A stretch of DNA of 64,000 bases from Astrocystis sublimbata. Its lineage: Eukaryota > Ascomycota > Sordariomycetes > Xylariales > Xylariaceae. Location: the NCBI GenBank assembly GCA_022453515.1, contig JAJNNY010000092.1, positions 49,381 to 113,380 on the forward strand, given 5' to 3'. The position numbers were made by a program, and so were the translations under genes. Below are positions 23,858 through 34,397 of this stretch, piece by piece. The notes under the pieces are model-generated. The model did no database searches. It had not been told where the DNA came from and worked only from the letters and a program-made list of their open reading frames with translations. Within the stretch, counting starts at the first letter, position 1, and each line of letters begins with the position of its first letter.

Positions 23858-26478
23858 CTATTTCTTCCTTCGCTGATTCTTTTGGGCCGGGGATGCCCTC
23901 AATTCAGCCCGAGGGCTCTCCAATGGTTTATTGAATGTAAAAACCGAGGACGGCGGGGCACCAAACGGCACAGGATCTTTGCGGGACCCGAAACCCCTGA
24001 AAACCCCAAAATTGAGGTCTTCATCGGACTTTTGCTGTTTGTTCTCCGAACGACGAGGGGCTTCCTCCGGCCCTTGCTCTTCACTGTCCGACTGAGAAGT
24101 AGTTCCATCAGACGAAGGCTCCTCATTGTCTGAATGTTCAGAGGGTTCATCAGGCTCTTGCTCTTCGTCATCTGAGTGATGAGAGGTTTCATCATCAAAC
24201 ACCTCAACGACCACTGTAGTCTCCTCTTTGGTGTTGGCGTGATCTGTTTCATAAGTTAGCTCTTCACAGATCGTTAAGCAAATATGCGTCTCGCTAGCTC
24301 TTACTGAAGACAGTGTGGTGTTTCTCGCCCAGACGTTTCAAGTCTCTCTGTCCGCTGAGTAGGATGGCCAACTTCTCCCTGATCTCGCTCCTCTCAACTA
24401 CTTTCGACTCACTCTCGCCTGCAATTCTGTTGATAACGTCGTCTGGAAGATCCAACACCTTGTCGGGGGTCCACAGTGTAGGCAGTTGCGAGACAAGGGA
24501 ATCCTCTATCGCCAGAGTGTCGAAGTCATGAACAACGTCCTTGAGAGCGACCTATGAATGGTTAGTAAGTTACTGGTTTCGCAACTCACACCTGTGCGAC
24601 CAGCTTCAATTCTCCTACCTTGTAATATGCCTGCATCATGTCCGTGACATTTGAGCATGCGAGCAGCTCCATGTCAGCCTCTGTCTGTTGGGTCAATGCA
24701 TTTAAGATCGCTTCGGGTGTTGCCAGGATTCTGCCACCGCTGTCCAAATGAAACTGACTCAGGGATGTCTCGAATTGGGCCCTCTGCCGGCGGGCCTGTA
24801 TCTTCTGAAAATTCTCAGTGAAGTAATGATTACTTGTGATGGGATGGCCCGACTCGTGAGGCTTTAAGATCTCGGACATTTTCATGTGGAGGCTCTGCTC
24901 GAGCACTTCGAGGGCTGGGAGGATGAGCCTTGCCCATAACGTGGTCATGCTGTCGTCGTCGACAACTTCCGAGAGAGCTTCCTTGACAGACACATGGGCA
25001 GCGTCTAAAATGTTTTGGGCATACTTCTCGAGGATGCCTCGCCAAGGGCGACATTGCTGACGGAACAAATCACCGATGATGAGGGGATTGTACGTTCCAG
25101 GCAACTCTCGACCTCTTGTCCGCCTCATCAGCGCCCGAACCTCCTTCAAGTAATCGGCCCGCATGACATGATCTCTAAGTGCTGATCCAGATCCGGTTTC
25201 AACAATCAGTCTTTCTTCACCCTTGCGCCTCATGGTATCTGCACAGTCCGTCAATTCGTTTTGTACAACAGCACGAAGACGTTTGCTGTAGTCCTTGTCC
25301 ACGTGAGCATCGCCGAAGAACTTGTCTCGGTATATCCCATCGACCGCTTCTTGTATCAAGTTCGAGAAGCGATGACTTGCTGTCACAAGATACTTACGCT
25401 GATGGTTGACGGTGGCTCGTGGGTCTCCCATTCTCTGAAGTCTTGTAGAGCAATGATCGATCTCTTGCTCGATGTCGCGTAGGAGGTGTTGAAGTTGGTC
25501 AAGAATGTGGCTTGTTAGGACCTCACTTAGCCGCTCCTGGAGAGCTGCGGCGCCTTTCACCTTGTGCGGCAAGGCCGACCAGATACCTTGGGCGAGGAAC
25601 TGTCTTTCTGCCTGATCCCTCTCCTCGTTGGTGGAATCTCGGGACTTGAAGTCTCGATTCCGCACCACATGCCAGCCAAGACGGAAGACGATGTTGTTGT
25701 TCTGCGCCATTTCGAAGTACTTGCGCTCTTCTTCGGAACCGATGTCAAGAGTATCAGGCTTGGTGATGAGCCCCATTGTGCGCTGCCCGTGGGGATCGAC
25801 CTCGCGGGTGAGCTCCGTGACGTCCTGCAAGACGGACTCGCTCTTTGCCGAGACCACTGCCAGAATGATGCTGCGCGGGCCTTTGATGTAGTCGTATACC
25901 TGGGAGCGTACCATGCGAGCGGACTCTGCCGACTGCTCCTTGTTGCTGGCGCGGAAGAGGCCGGGAAGATCGACGATGGTGAGATGTGGTTGAGCAGGTC
26001 CAGATAGCTCGATGCGCAGGATATCGCTGCTTAGAGACTTGCTCTGATTGCCGGTCGCAGCGCCCTCGTTCAGTTGATCAGCCAATCCCATGACGCTCTT
26101 GGCCTCTTCGATGATCAGCCCGATGTTGTTTTGATCAGGGGTCTCGGAGAAGGTAAAATTTCTCGATCGTTCGCAATCTTCTGGTGATCTGTCATTGCCT
26201 GGCTGGATGGAGACGCGACAGGCCTCGGTAGTCTGTTCGGGCGTGTGGCGGAGGATGAGCTCGGTCGCGAATCGCGTGCCGAGACCGTCTTTGACGGGGA
26301 ATGACATGCCCGAGATGGCCTGCAAGACGGAGCTCTTGCCCGAGGACTGGTCTCCGCAGACGACGATCTGGGGAAGGTCGACATGTTGACTGATTCCAGT
26401 AGAACGTAGCTTGTCGATGATGTCCATGAGCAGCCTCCTGTCCTTGGACTGCAGCGAGAGGACCGGGGGATCTGCCAT
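23858..26478 (-). CDS. dynamin-like large GTPase with acidic C-terminal tail
   Basis: Three exons, 24619-26478, 24305-24551 and 23858-24243 (introns 24552-24618 and 24244-24304), give 830 aa. P-loop GDQSSGKSS lies at residues 42-50, the G3 motif is DLPGL, and G4 is TKPD. A stalk/middle region and a GED-like segment follow; the GED is completed by exon 2 (ALKDVVHDFDTLAIEDSLV). Exon 3 adds a tail of about 130 residues with repeated acidic Ser/Asp/Glu units (HSDDEEQEP, HSDNEEPSS, QSDSEEQGP) and a basic KKNQRRKK-like end. This is the Mx/vacuolar-sorting type of fungal dynamin, not the canonical Vps1/Dnm1. ATG at 26478 is preferred because the frame upstream has only a TTG. It may act in membrane remodelling or stress response; fungal members are poorly characterised. 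Confidence 0.9.
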
Positions 26479-27491
26479 TTTCACAAATGCCAATGGGTCA
26501 CTGTGGTCGTAGGTCGTCCGTCCTCAGCAATTGCGGGAGTTATGATGCTGATGATGCCCAAGTTGGCCCAAAGTCCAATGGTTGAGTCGGAGTGTGAAGG
26601 AGAGGAGAGCGAGCGAGCGTCTCAAGGGCAGCGGTTTCGGTTGGTGGCATGTATCTGCATCCAACAGCGTGGCGTATGCAATGTGATACATTCACTCACC
26701 TGCAGCCTGCTGCTCAGGTCATAACTAAACCAACCTTACCCTTACGCATTGCTCATTCACTACCTCTGTTGCCCTGCTCTTTATTGGTCGCAATGCTGAA
26801 CGTTCTGGGCGCGAGACCACTGAGAACCGTCATGGAACTGAAGGAGCTTTATCATATATGCATAAACTGAGGGCAGCGTAATTGAGCTCCCGTCTGTTCT
26901 GTATGAAAAGCAAATGCAGAAGGAAGAAATGATGGAAGGCGGCCAGTCACTGCCGAGTGGGCCCATTGCAAGCTGTAGGTACATGATGGGCTATTTGCCA
27001 ACTGGCATTGGCCCGACAACATAAGTACCATGTATCACACATCACATATCGCATCACACATGGAATCGTTTTTCAGGCGCTGTTAGGCAGGTACGAGTCA
27101 CAGTGTACTATAAGAGACTCCCACGGCTAGGGCCAGGTCACTAGATCCCTCCCTTCTACATCCCACCTTTTAGGTGTGGCAATCAACCCCATTACAGCGC
27201 GTCAAACTGTAGTAGCCCATTAGTGATTCAGACAGTATCATAATATCATATTCAACCTAGATGGCGAATATCACCTAGATACAAGCAAATAAACATACTG
27301 TATTAATTTCTCTTGCCCAAACCAAGCCCAATGACCCGATAAATACGCCCTACCCCCTTGTCTATTGAATAAAGGGTCGACCTACATAACAGTATTGGAC
27401 CTGCTAGAAAGTAAGAGTCGAGCTTGCCTAGGTAGTGCTCCTCACAGCTCAGGCATGGTTTCCAGGGCGGCGCTGTGGGGGATGGCTGGGG
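26479..27491. other. intergenic region, dynamin promoter to hypothetical gene 3' end
   Basis: About 1 kb. The part from about 27000 to 27480 resembles 28850-29220 in order of short blocks (tagtagcccat, tattcaacct, aatgacccga, aatacgcc), showing that the duplication of the next two genes includes 3' flanking DNA. Confidence 0.55.
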
Positions 27492-28256
27492 CTACCACCC
27501 CCCATCTTCGATGTCCTTCCATTCTAACACGTCTGTTCCGTGATACGGCTCTTCTTCGACATCCTTCCATTCTAACACGTCTGTTTCGGAAAACGCCCAT
27601 GGGAACCCATCACTTGGGTGATCGCAGGGCCATTTCTTTTCCACCCCCCTTGGTACTGTCGGCGCCCTAGGTCTGTCGGAAAATGGGTGGGGCCCGTTGG
27701 CGGTAGTGGGACTGGGACTGCGGCCGCGACTACAATCGGGATCGGGCAGCAGGGCATGGGGAACGGTTGGCTCGGATGACAAAGCTGGCAATACTGGTGA
27801 GCGTTTGAGTGTTTCTGCCGTATTTTCATCGCCCGGGGTTGTGTGAGACGGAGGATGCGGAGTAACCAGCCTAGACTCCTTGTCTTTCTTATCCAGCTGA
27901 GATCGAGGAGGAGCTTGCTCCAAATGGATGGGATCATAGTAGTCCCGAGGGAGCTCGCGTGGCTGATTTGGCATAACAACCATATCGAGCCAACGATCGA
28001 GCCAACGATCGAGCCAAAGATCGAGTTCTGACTTTGACGAATGGGCGCGGTGACAGGTTTTCCCAGATTCTGTACTGACTGGGGCGAAGTCCCCAGAGCC
28101 TTCGTGAAACTGGGAAAGCAATCGCCCTTCCTCGGATTTGGGCGTTACGATGGAGGAAGAGGGGGGTGGAGCACGACGAGGCCGATGAGCCAGTCCGACG
28201 GTCTTGGTGCAGTCGGGATCGGCCTCACGCGAGGACTGTACCTTGGAGGCGGGCAT
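27492..28256 (-). CDS. low-complexity hypothetical protein, paralog 1
   Basis: A single-exon frame of 254 aa from ATG at 28256 (a TTG start further up at 28280 is less likely). No known domain. It is Pro/Ser/Glu/Asp-rich and probably disordered. It contains WLDR repeats (coded by an about 12-bp repeat at 27983-28020) and two copies of TDVLEWKD at the C-terminus (27506-27540 and 27554-27589). It shares the start MPAS-VQS, a GDE-T-TL-RSPV block, and a CSRGRS-TTAN-PFSDRPRAP block with the gene at 29224-30090, so the two are a tandem pair. Expression and function unknown; it could be a decaying locus. Confidence 0.5.
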   Translation of the reverse strand: MPASKVQSSREADPDCTKTVGLAHRPRRAPPPSSSIVTPKSEEGRLLSQFHEGSGDFAPVSTESGKTCHRAHSSKSELDLWLDRWLDRWLDMVVMPNQPRELPRDYYDPIHLEQAPPRSQLDKKDKESRLVTPHPPSHTTPGDENTAETLKRSPVLPALSSEPTVPHALLPDPDCSRGRSPSPTTANGPHPFSDRPRAPTVPRGVEKKWPCDHPSDGFPWAFSETDVLEWKDVEEEPYHGTDVLEWKDIEDGGW

Positions 28257-29223
28257 GTTCAGTATGGAATAGCTTCGCAAGCGATACTGCGCGTAAGTGA
28301 GTTGTTGGAATGTTGCTGTATTGATGTGGTGAGAGTTTGAGTGTGGGTGTGGGTGTGGGTATGGGTGCCAGAAGATCAGAGAGAGATGGCGAGATGAAGG
28401 TGGAAATCAGGTAGGTATATACAGAGGGTGAGAGTGGAGGGGAACACGAGAGCATGTCAATACGAACAGCGACCTAGGTAGCAGAAGTAGAGTCGAACTC
28501 AAAACCACAGACACAAGCCACAGTTTGCACCTGTTTCGAAGTAAGTAATATGAGAGCAGGTCAATACGAACAGCGGGCGGCGGCAAGGTCAAACTTAAAC
28601 CACACGAGCCACAGCTTGCACCTGCTTCTAAGCAATATGAGTATCTACCACGGCGTTGTGAATTGGGAGATTTTTGTTGAATGGGAGAAACAGGATCAAA
28701 TGATGGTGGAGGATCAGGTTAAAGTGAGTATAGCAGGTGCGAGAGGTCGTTGATGTAAACCGGTTTCACGCTCCGTCGGTGGCAGGTCTGGTAGGCTTAA
28801 GGGAACTGGAAGTCCAGGACCATGTGATGCTAAACTGTGGCTAGATATACTCGTAACGTTATCGTGACACCAGAAGGTTGCCAAACTTAGGCCTTACCTA
28901 CCTACTTAAGTATCATGTATCACGTTTACAACGGCCATTCTAGCGAGTGAAGGTGTAGTAGCCCATGAGTAAATCAAATGGTATCATGATGTCGTATCTA
29001 GGTATTCAACCTACGTAGACACCAGGCGCTACACGCTGAACAGTAGCCTATCGCCTATGAAAGCCACGCTTAAAGCAAACAAACATGTGGTATCAGTTCT
29101 TATCCCAGACCCCCTAATGAATGACCCGAACAATACGCCGTAACCCCTCGTCCATGAAATGAAGGCTAGACCTGCTGGAAAGCGGAAATAAGATCTGACT
29201 AGCTGGTGCTCTTCATAGGTAGC
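28257..29223. other. intergenic region with 100-bp tandem duplication
   Basis: It holds the promoter side of paralog 1 and the 3' flank of paralog 2. Two adjacent copies of a roughly 90-104-bp unit (28448-28551 and 28552-28638) share gtcaatacgaacagcg, ccacag-ttgcacctg and a taatat/caatat end. The second unit has deletions and point changes. Confidence 0.6.
28448..28638. repeat. imperfect tandem duplication, two units
   Basis: Units 28448-28551 and 28552-28638 align over most of their length. They lie between the two paralogous low-complexity genes. Confidence 0.7.
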
Positions 29224-30090
29224 TCAGGCATGCTTTCCAGGGCGGCGCTGTGGAAGACGGCGGAGGGTACCACTGTCGTCGAGCTCCAACAAATGTGACA
29301 TGCCTCCTTCCCGTCGTCCTTTCTGGCGCGTCTGTTTCCTGATACGATCGGCGCCCTGGGTCTGTCGGAGAATGGCCGGGGTTCGTTGGCGGTGGTGTGA
29401 CTGCGACTGCGGCCGCGACTGCAATCGTGTTCGGGCGGTAGGGTGTGGGGACAGGGTTGGCGAGGATGACGAAGATGGTGGCGATACTGGTGAGCGTCCA
29501 AGTGTCCTTTGCGTACGTTCATCGCCCGGGGACGCGTGACGCTCAGCAGCCAACGCACGCTCCTTGTTCATCTCATACCGTTGAGATAGGGTGGGGATTT
29601 GCTCCAAGTCGAGGACATAGCTGTCGTCGCATTGAGAATAGGACGGGCGTTGCTCCAGATTCTCCTCGTAGTAGGGGTCCTTCTCTTCGATGTGTGAATA
29701 TTCTGACCAGGGGATGACGCCAGGTGATATGCCCTTCAACTCGGGCCAAGCGTCATAGCAGTAGGGATTGAAGTTCCGCAAGGCCTCCTCCGCCTCGGCC
29801 CACAACGCCTCCTCGAACGAGGACTCGTCGCTAAATGAAGAAGGTGAGAGGTGACGGCAAGGCTGATTAGCCTGTGATTCCGAGCAAGGGACGCCGCCAT
29901 AGAGTCCTTCGAATGCCTGGCACTGAGGCCAAGCGTTGTAGTTGCCGATGGGATCGAAGTTGCGCAAGGCCTCTTTCGCCTCGGCAAGCAAGGCCTCCTC
30001 GGACAAGGACGTATCCGTCTCGGTAGACGAAGAAGAGGGAGAGACGGTCGCACGTGGGGACTGTACCACGGAGGCGGGCATGGTCGACAT
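29224..30090 (-). CDS. low-complexity hypothetical protein, paralog 2 (frame change relative to paralog 1)
   Basis: A frame of 288 aa from ATG at 30090; a second in-frame Met at 30081 matches the start of paralog 1. It contains two copies of an EEAL-AEA-EALRNF unit (about residues 31-46 and 93-108), each followed by a WP motif (YNAWPQ, YDAWPE), and long Ser/Pro stretches. The conserved CSRGRS-TTAN-PFSDRPRAP block of paralog 1 is present at the DNA level but in another minus-strand frame (29199-29558), so a frameshift separates the two genes in their last third. No known domain. One of the two may be a pseudogene. Confidence 0.5.
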   Translation of the reverse strand: MSTMPASVVQSPRATVSPSSSSTETDTSLSEEALLAEAKEALRNFDPIGNYNAWPQCQAFEGLYGGVPCSESQANQPCRHLSPSSFSDESSFEEALWAEAEEALRNFNPYCYDAWPELKGISPGVIPWSEYSHIEEKDPYYEENLEQRPSYSQCDDSYVLDLEQIPTLSQRYEMNKERALAAERHASPGDERTQRTLGRSPVSPPSSSSSPTLSPHPTARTRLQSRPQSQSHHRQRTPAILRQTQGADRIRKQTRQKGRREGGMSHLLELDDSGTLRRLPQRRPGKHA

Positions 30091-30672
30091 AGAATAGCGT
30101 CACAAGAAATGGTAGTCGTGAGCAGAGGTTCGTTGTGATGAGGCGAGCAGGTGAAGATGCAGGTGAAGATGAATCTGATGGAAATGATGGATGGATTGGG
30201 ATGGATGGAGGCGAGGGACCGAAGTGGAATGGGTCGGGATGAGCCAAGGCGGAACTGAATGGGTCGGAGGGCTAGGTCAGGTAGCCACCTAGGCTGGTCG
30301 CTGGGCTAGCCATTTGCAGGTATCCCTGTGGCTGCCGCGGTGGATACTGTGCGACACACTGTATTCATTACGTGTATACCTAATTTCCATACTAGGTTAG
30401 GTACATGAGTGAATGTAGTTACCCCGCCACTCAAGGGCCTCAGTCATGTACCTAATGTACAAGACAGCATCTAGGGTAAACATCAATAATACAATGTCAC
30501 ACAGCAGTAGTATTTACAAATGCTATTTTCCTAGCGTTGCGATTTCCCTTTTTTCCCTCAAGTCTATACCCAGGGATGCCAACATATTCTGTCAATAATA
30601 CGGACGACCCGAAGCTCCGGATCTTACCCACAACACAACCCCCCATCCAGCCCGCCCCCGGGCTTGGTCTGC
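30091..30672. other. divergent promoter region
   Basis: About 580 bp between the start of paralog 2 (-) and the kinase gene (+). G-rich gatggatgg-type tracts at 30170-30215. No other feature seen. Confidence 0.4.
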
Positions 30673-32742
30673 ATGTCGCACCTGGAGGTAGCAGCGGACC
30701 GCGATGGGGCCGTTGACCGTGGCAGTCTCGGCAGCGACACCGGCCGTACTAGCCCCACGAATCCCTTCAGTCGCTCTTTGGCAGCTGAAGCAGAAGAGGC
30801 AGGCGATGACGACATAGCAGACAATGCAACCCAAGAGAAAGGCAAGGGCAAAGCCAGAGCTACAGCCGACAACTTGTCAACATCGGTCAGGTTCCTGACC
30901 TTGTCACCCAACAACACCCTCGCCCGCCGCGTCGTCGCCGAAAGTGCTCAGTTCATCTTCGCAGCCGAGACAGATCTTGACGACCGCTTTGCCCATCATC
31001 GAAAGTTCCTCGAGGTGGTAGACACTACAGCAGAAACTAACAACAACCTCAAACCCGTCGACAATGGTTTCGAAGACCGCCTCAATCAGTGGCTCAACCT
31101 GCACAATAGCGGACCACATAACGTGTCGGATAACGTGTCGGATAACGTGTCGGATAACATGCTAAATCACCCCTCGCATAACGTGTTAGATGCAGGTCTA
31201 GACAAAGACAATGACGGCGCTGATGGCAAGGAAACAATATATCGATATGTCCTCGATCTATCCAAAGAACCTGCTAGCCCGCAACGCACCTGGATCATTG
31301 GCAGAGGCAACTCCAAGTTGCCGAATGAAGGTGTCGATGTTCTGCTCAAGGCTAGCGGCAGTCTTGTGCCACCATACACCATCGCCCTAATCTGGATACA
31401 CCCGAGGTCCGGCGCTTTCATGCTCCAGGCCATCTCCTCATCATGTCCCATCCGGTACCTGTCCGGCTTGGGCGCTGACGGGGACTTGACCTTGCAAGCA
31501 GGCGAGAAGACCGTCCTATGGATGCGGCGTAACCACCTACGTTTCGGGCTGGAACCGCTTGACTTTGTGTTGGATGTTGCTGTCGAGCAAGGACCATCCG
31601 ACTTCATCTTGCATCGCAATCGATTCCTTCGAGCCGGTGGAAGTGGGCAGGAACCTGTACCTCTTCCTAGCAAGCACCTAGTTGCTTACCCAGACGGATC
31701 CCAAATCCGTATGCACGATCTCATCATCCAGAGAGCCGACATGGCTACTGGCGGCTTCGGCCGTGTAAGTGCAGGCCTTCACGCCGCCACTGGCCTTCCC
31801 ATCGCCGTCAAGGTAGCGCATACTGCGAACGAGGGCCAGATACCGTATCTGAAGGACGAGATCACCATCGCCAACCTCCTATCACCCCATCCCAACATCG
31901 TGCCCTTCCTAGACACGTGGTGTGACCACGGCTCTCCACCTCCGTGCTTTGCCTGTCCCATCGACAAGTACTACATGTCCATGCCCCTAGCTGTGTGCAG
32001 TTTTGAATCCTTTTTCAAGCCCGCTTCTCCTTCATCTCATCCCCACGACGCCGCGGTGCGCTTGCGTCTCTTCCGCGACATCACCAACGGCTTGGCTCGC
32101 ATGCACGCTTGCGGCATCATGCACCGCGACATATCCCCCAAAAACCTGCTCGTCTTGCTCGCGCCCGTCGCAGAAGTGGCGCGCGGATATCCTTTTCGCG
32201 CGTCCATCTGCGACTTTGGCAAAGCCATCGAGGCGAGTCGCGCTACTGACACTGCAATCGGACCCATTCACACCGTGGCGCCCGAAGTATGGACCATGCC
32301 CAAGAACCCGCACGCGGATCGCGCCTCCCAATACACCAATGCTGTCGACATGTGGTCGCTCGGCTACGCGCACCTCTACATTCTCCGCCGGCCGCAGCAG
32401 CTGGGCAAGACGGACCGAAGACGTCACGGGGAACTCGTGGGTCTTCTAGAGGAGGTCTGTGCGGAGGGGCAGATCAGTGAAATCGAGAAGGAACACGTGC
32501 GATCTCTCCTGACGTTGGATCCTGCGCAAAGGCCTTCCGCCACGAAAGCGCTAAAGCACCCTGTTTGGGAGCTGTGTGGCCCGAGCAAGAAGCCGGTCTC
32601 TGAGCATCCCAGGAAACGGAGGGCGTTGGAGGGACCTAGGAAGGAACCGGCAACACTCCATATGGCTGGTGGTGGTGGTCACAATGATCTGCCAGATGAG
32701 CTGCCAGACACGGAATCTTTTCATGAGCCTAAGTCGAGTTGA
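30673..32742 (+). CDS. protein kinase with N-terminal FHA-like domain
   Basis: A single exon of 689 aa from ATG at 30673. Residues 1-165 are disordered and hold three to four NVSD repeats (12-bp unit, 31117-31160). An FHA-like region starts near residue 207 (WIIGRGNSK) and runs to about 310. The kinase domain starts at about residue 355 with a glycine-loop TGGFGRV, VAVK-like IAVKV, catalytic HRDISPKNLL (about 484), DFG in CDFGKA (about 514), and an APE-like VAPEVW. The kinase core has the main catalytic residues, so activity is plausible. The C-terminus is basic (RKRRALEG), perhaps nuclear. FHA-kinases of this type resemble Rad53/Chk2 in layout, but fungi have many lineage-specific ones, so a checkpoint role is not claimed. 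Confidence 0.87.
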   Translation: MSHLEVAADRDGAVDRGSLGSDTGRTSPTNPFSRSLAAEAEEAGDDDIADNATQEKGKGKARATADNLSTSVRFLTLSPNNTLARRVVAESAQFIFAAETDLDDRFAHHRKFLEVVDTTAETNNNLKPVDNGFEDRLNQWLNLHNSGPHNVSDNVSDNVSDNMLNHPSHNVLDAGLDKDNDGADGKETIYRYVLDLSKEPASPQRTWIIGRGNSKLPNEGVDVLLKASGSLVPPYTIALIWIHPRSGAFMLQAISSSCPIRYLSGLGADGDLTLQAGEKTVLWMRRNHLRFGLEPLDFVLDVAVEQGPSDFILHRNRFLRAGGSGQEPVPLPSKHLVAYPDGSQIRMHDLIIQRADMATGGFGRVSAGLHAATGLPIAVKVAHTANEGQIPYLKDEITIANLLSPHPNIVPFLDTWCDHGSPPPCFACPIDKYYMSMPLAVCSFESFFKPASPSSHPHDAAVRLRLFRDITNGLARMHACGIMHRDISPKNLLVLLAPVAEVARGYPFRASICDFGKAIEASRATDTAIGPIHTVAPEVWTMPKNPHADRASQYTNAVDMWSLGYAHLYILRRPQQLGKTDRRRHGELVGLLEEVCAEGQISEIEKEHVRSLLTLDPAQRPSATKALKHPVWELCGPSKKPVSEHPRKRRALEGPRKEPATLHMAGGGGHNDLPDELPDTESFHEPKSS

Positions 32743-32956
32743 ATTTATTGCCTCGGCGGCATTGGCCGCTAGGGCGAGGTTGTACTTTGTCAAGACGTAG
32801 ACATAGCACTTGTAACCTTATACGCCATTTCGCACTTTGTAGTAATAGCAGGACATAGAAACAAGCGTATAGATAGGATGTTCACACGTGCCTTAGATCT
32901 ATATAATCACACGATAATCATGATTTGACCTATGTATAATATTTAAATACGTTTTA
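32743..32956. other. intergenic DNA at the outer edge of the palindrome
   Basis: Unique sequence between the kinase gene and the first base of arm A. It becomes AT-rich from about 32920. The edge lies at a quasi-palindrome (atttaaatacgttttaaat, 32941-32959). Confidence 0.6.
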
Positions 32957-33458
32957 AATAAACAGGAAATAATTATAAAATAATAAAAAAATAAATATCT
33001 ATTTTTTATTTTTAACCCATTATCCTATCACTATATTATTCTATGTGTTATTTATATACCTCTCTTATCTAAGGGGACAAAGGGGTTGAATGCTAAGCAA
33101 TCGGTATTGTTTTTAAATCACCCGACGTTGATTACAAACGTCTTATATTACATGCGTCACATTACAATAGGCACAATAGCATTGTTTCATAATAGACATT
33201 GATATATAAATTATTGTAACCGCACCCTCACACTTCCCGGAGGGTCGGAGCTGCCACCGAGGTCTTGGTCAGGGCTATGCATGACAGAAGAAACTCTCAA
33301 ATGAAGCTCCAGTACAGGACCATTTTCTCCTACTTCCATCTCTAGCTGTCCTATGTCCTGTCCTGCTCAATATCTCCCAGTAATCTTCCCAAATAACAGA
33401 GATCCTCCCCATGACCACAAGTCGTCCACACCTAATCCACCTATGCTCATGCCCTTCC
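32957..33458. other. AT-rich intergenic start of arm A
   Basis: About 500 bp; 32957-33060 is nearly all A/T. The block gcaccctcacacttcccggagggtcgg (33224-33250) recurs in altered form at about 35142-35170, as part of a duplicated 3' flank shared with the relic at 34885-35215. Confidence 0.55.
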
Positions 33459-34397
33459 CTACATCCAGGGACGACGAGGCTCGAAAGGAGCAGCTTGACA
33501 TATTTGTTTGACCGTCTTCGCATTGTAGCGGGGGCATGGCCTGGTGCTGCGGATGGGAACATGTGAATTTGAAAAATGAGCCCCATTCCGCACACTGGGC
33601 TGACCTGGGATTTTGGCACCCAGTCTGCGGCGCGGGCGGGCGGTGTGCAGGATGGGTGTGATAGGCGAGTTCCCAAAATACATCCCATTGGAAGCACCGG
33701 CGGACTGTTTGGGTATTTTCGGGTGGTGTAGTGTTGGCAGAGCTCGTGACGAATGCTCTTTCTTGCCACATGGAGGCAGGGCTTTCAATAGCGACCCCAT
33801 TCCGAAGGGACAGACAGTATTGTTCTTTTCGTCCAGTCGGTTGACTTTTTGTTGCATGGGTTGTATAGATTTTGTTGGCGGCATTGACTGATTAGATGTA
33901 AACAGCCACTTCTTCCCAAAGACACCGACGGTCTCGAAGCTTCCGTCAAATTGGTCGTTGCGTTCCGCCCAATAATTCGCCACAAGCTCATAGGCTTTCC
34001 ATTTAACCTCGTTTGTGAGTTCTTCCATGGTCTTTGCTCGCTTGGGCCGAGGAATCTCATAGTCGTATTCCTCTGCGTATTCGCCGTCGGCTTGTCGCTT
34101 GCGAGCGTTAGGAATTGAATCTCTCTCGATATATATGATGTCATTATCATCATCGGAACTCGTTGCCTTTGAGCCTGAGGGCTGAGGTGAGCCTAGCTCT
34201 TGAACCACACGGTGTGGTGGCTTATTGTGGGCGAGACGAGATAGTGCTCGGGTTGTTTTGACAAGAGCGGTGCAAGCATTGAGCACGGAGTTGGAGTTAA
34301 TGTCCTGGCCTTCGGTGACGAACCCAGCGCTCATCATCTTCTGTCCCGCCTGGTTGACGGGGGTTTCGTTGATATCACGCATGTTCGCGGAATCCAT
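33459..34397 (-). CDS. disordered basic hypothetical protein, family P2
   Basis: A single frame of 312 aa, with a likely 5'UTR intron upstream (gtaagt...gatag, mirrored at 62124-62205). No known domain. It has an acidic DDDNDIIYIE block followed by a Lys/Arg-rich segment (RPKRAKT) that looks like a nuclear signal, a helix-prone VKWKAYELVANYWAERND region, and an Arg/Pro-rich C-terminus. The D-rich/IYIE/KR pattern, the promoter and the 5'UTR intron are shared with the PWSW protein at 35362-36531, so the two are distant paralogs. An identical copy is at 62246-63184. Function unknown; nuclear location is inference. Confidence 0.6.
   Translation of the reverse strand: MDSANMRDINETPVNQAGQKMMSAGFVTEGQDINSNSVLNACTALVKTTRALSRLAHNKPPHRVVQELGSPQPSGSKATSSDDDNDIIYIERDSIPNARKRQADGEYAEEYDYEIPRPKRAKTMEELTNEVKWKAYELVANYWAERNDQFDGSFETVGVFGKKWLFTSNQSMPPTKSIQPMQQKVNRLDEKNNTVCPFGMGSLLKALPPCGKKEHSSRALPTLHHPKIPKQSAGASNGMYFGNSPITPILHTARPRRRLGAKIPGQPSVRNGAHFSNSHVPIRSTRPCPRYNAKTVKQICQAAPFEPRRPWM

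Noticed and set aside
23711..24133. Plus-strand ORF of 140 aa
   Set aside because: It is the opposite strand of the acidic dynamin exon, so it is explained by that codon composition.
24586..26493. Dynamin start at 26493 and end at 24586
   Set aside because: The upstream start codon is TTG and the frame end lies inside an intron; splicing to 24305-24551 and 23858-24243 restores the GED and tail.
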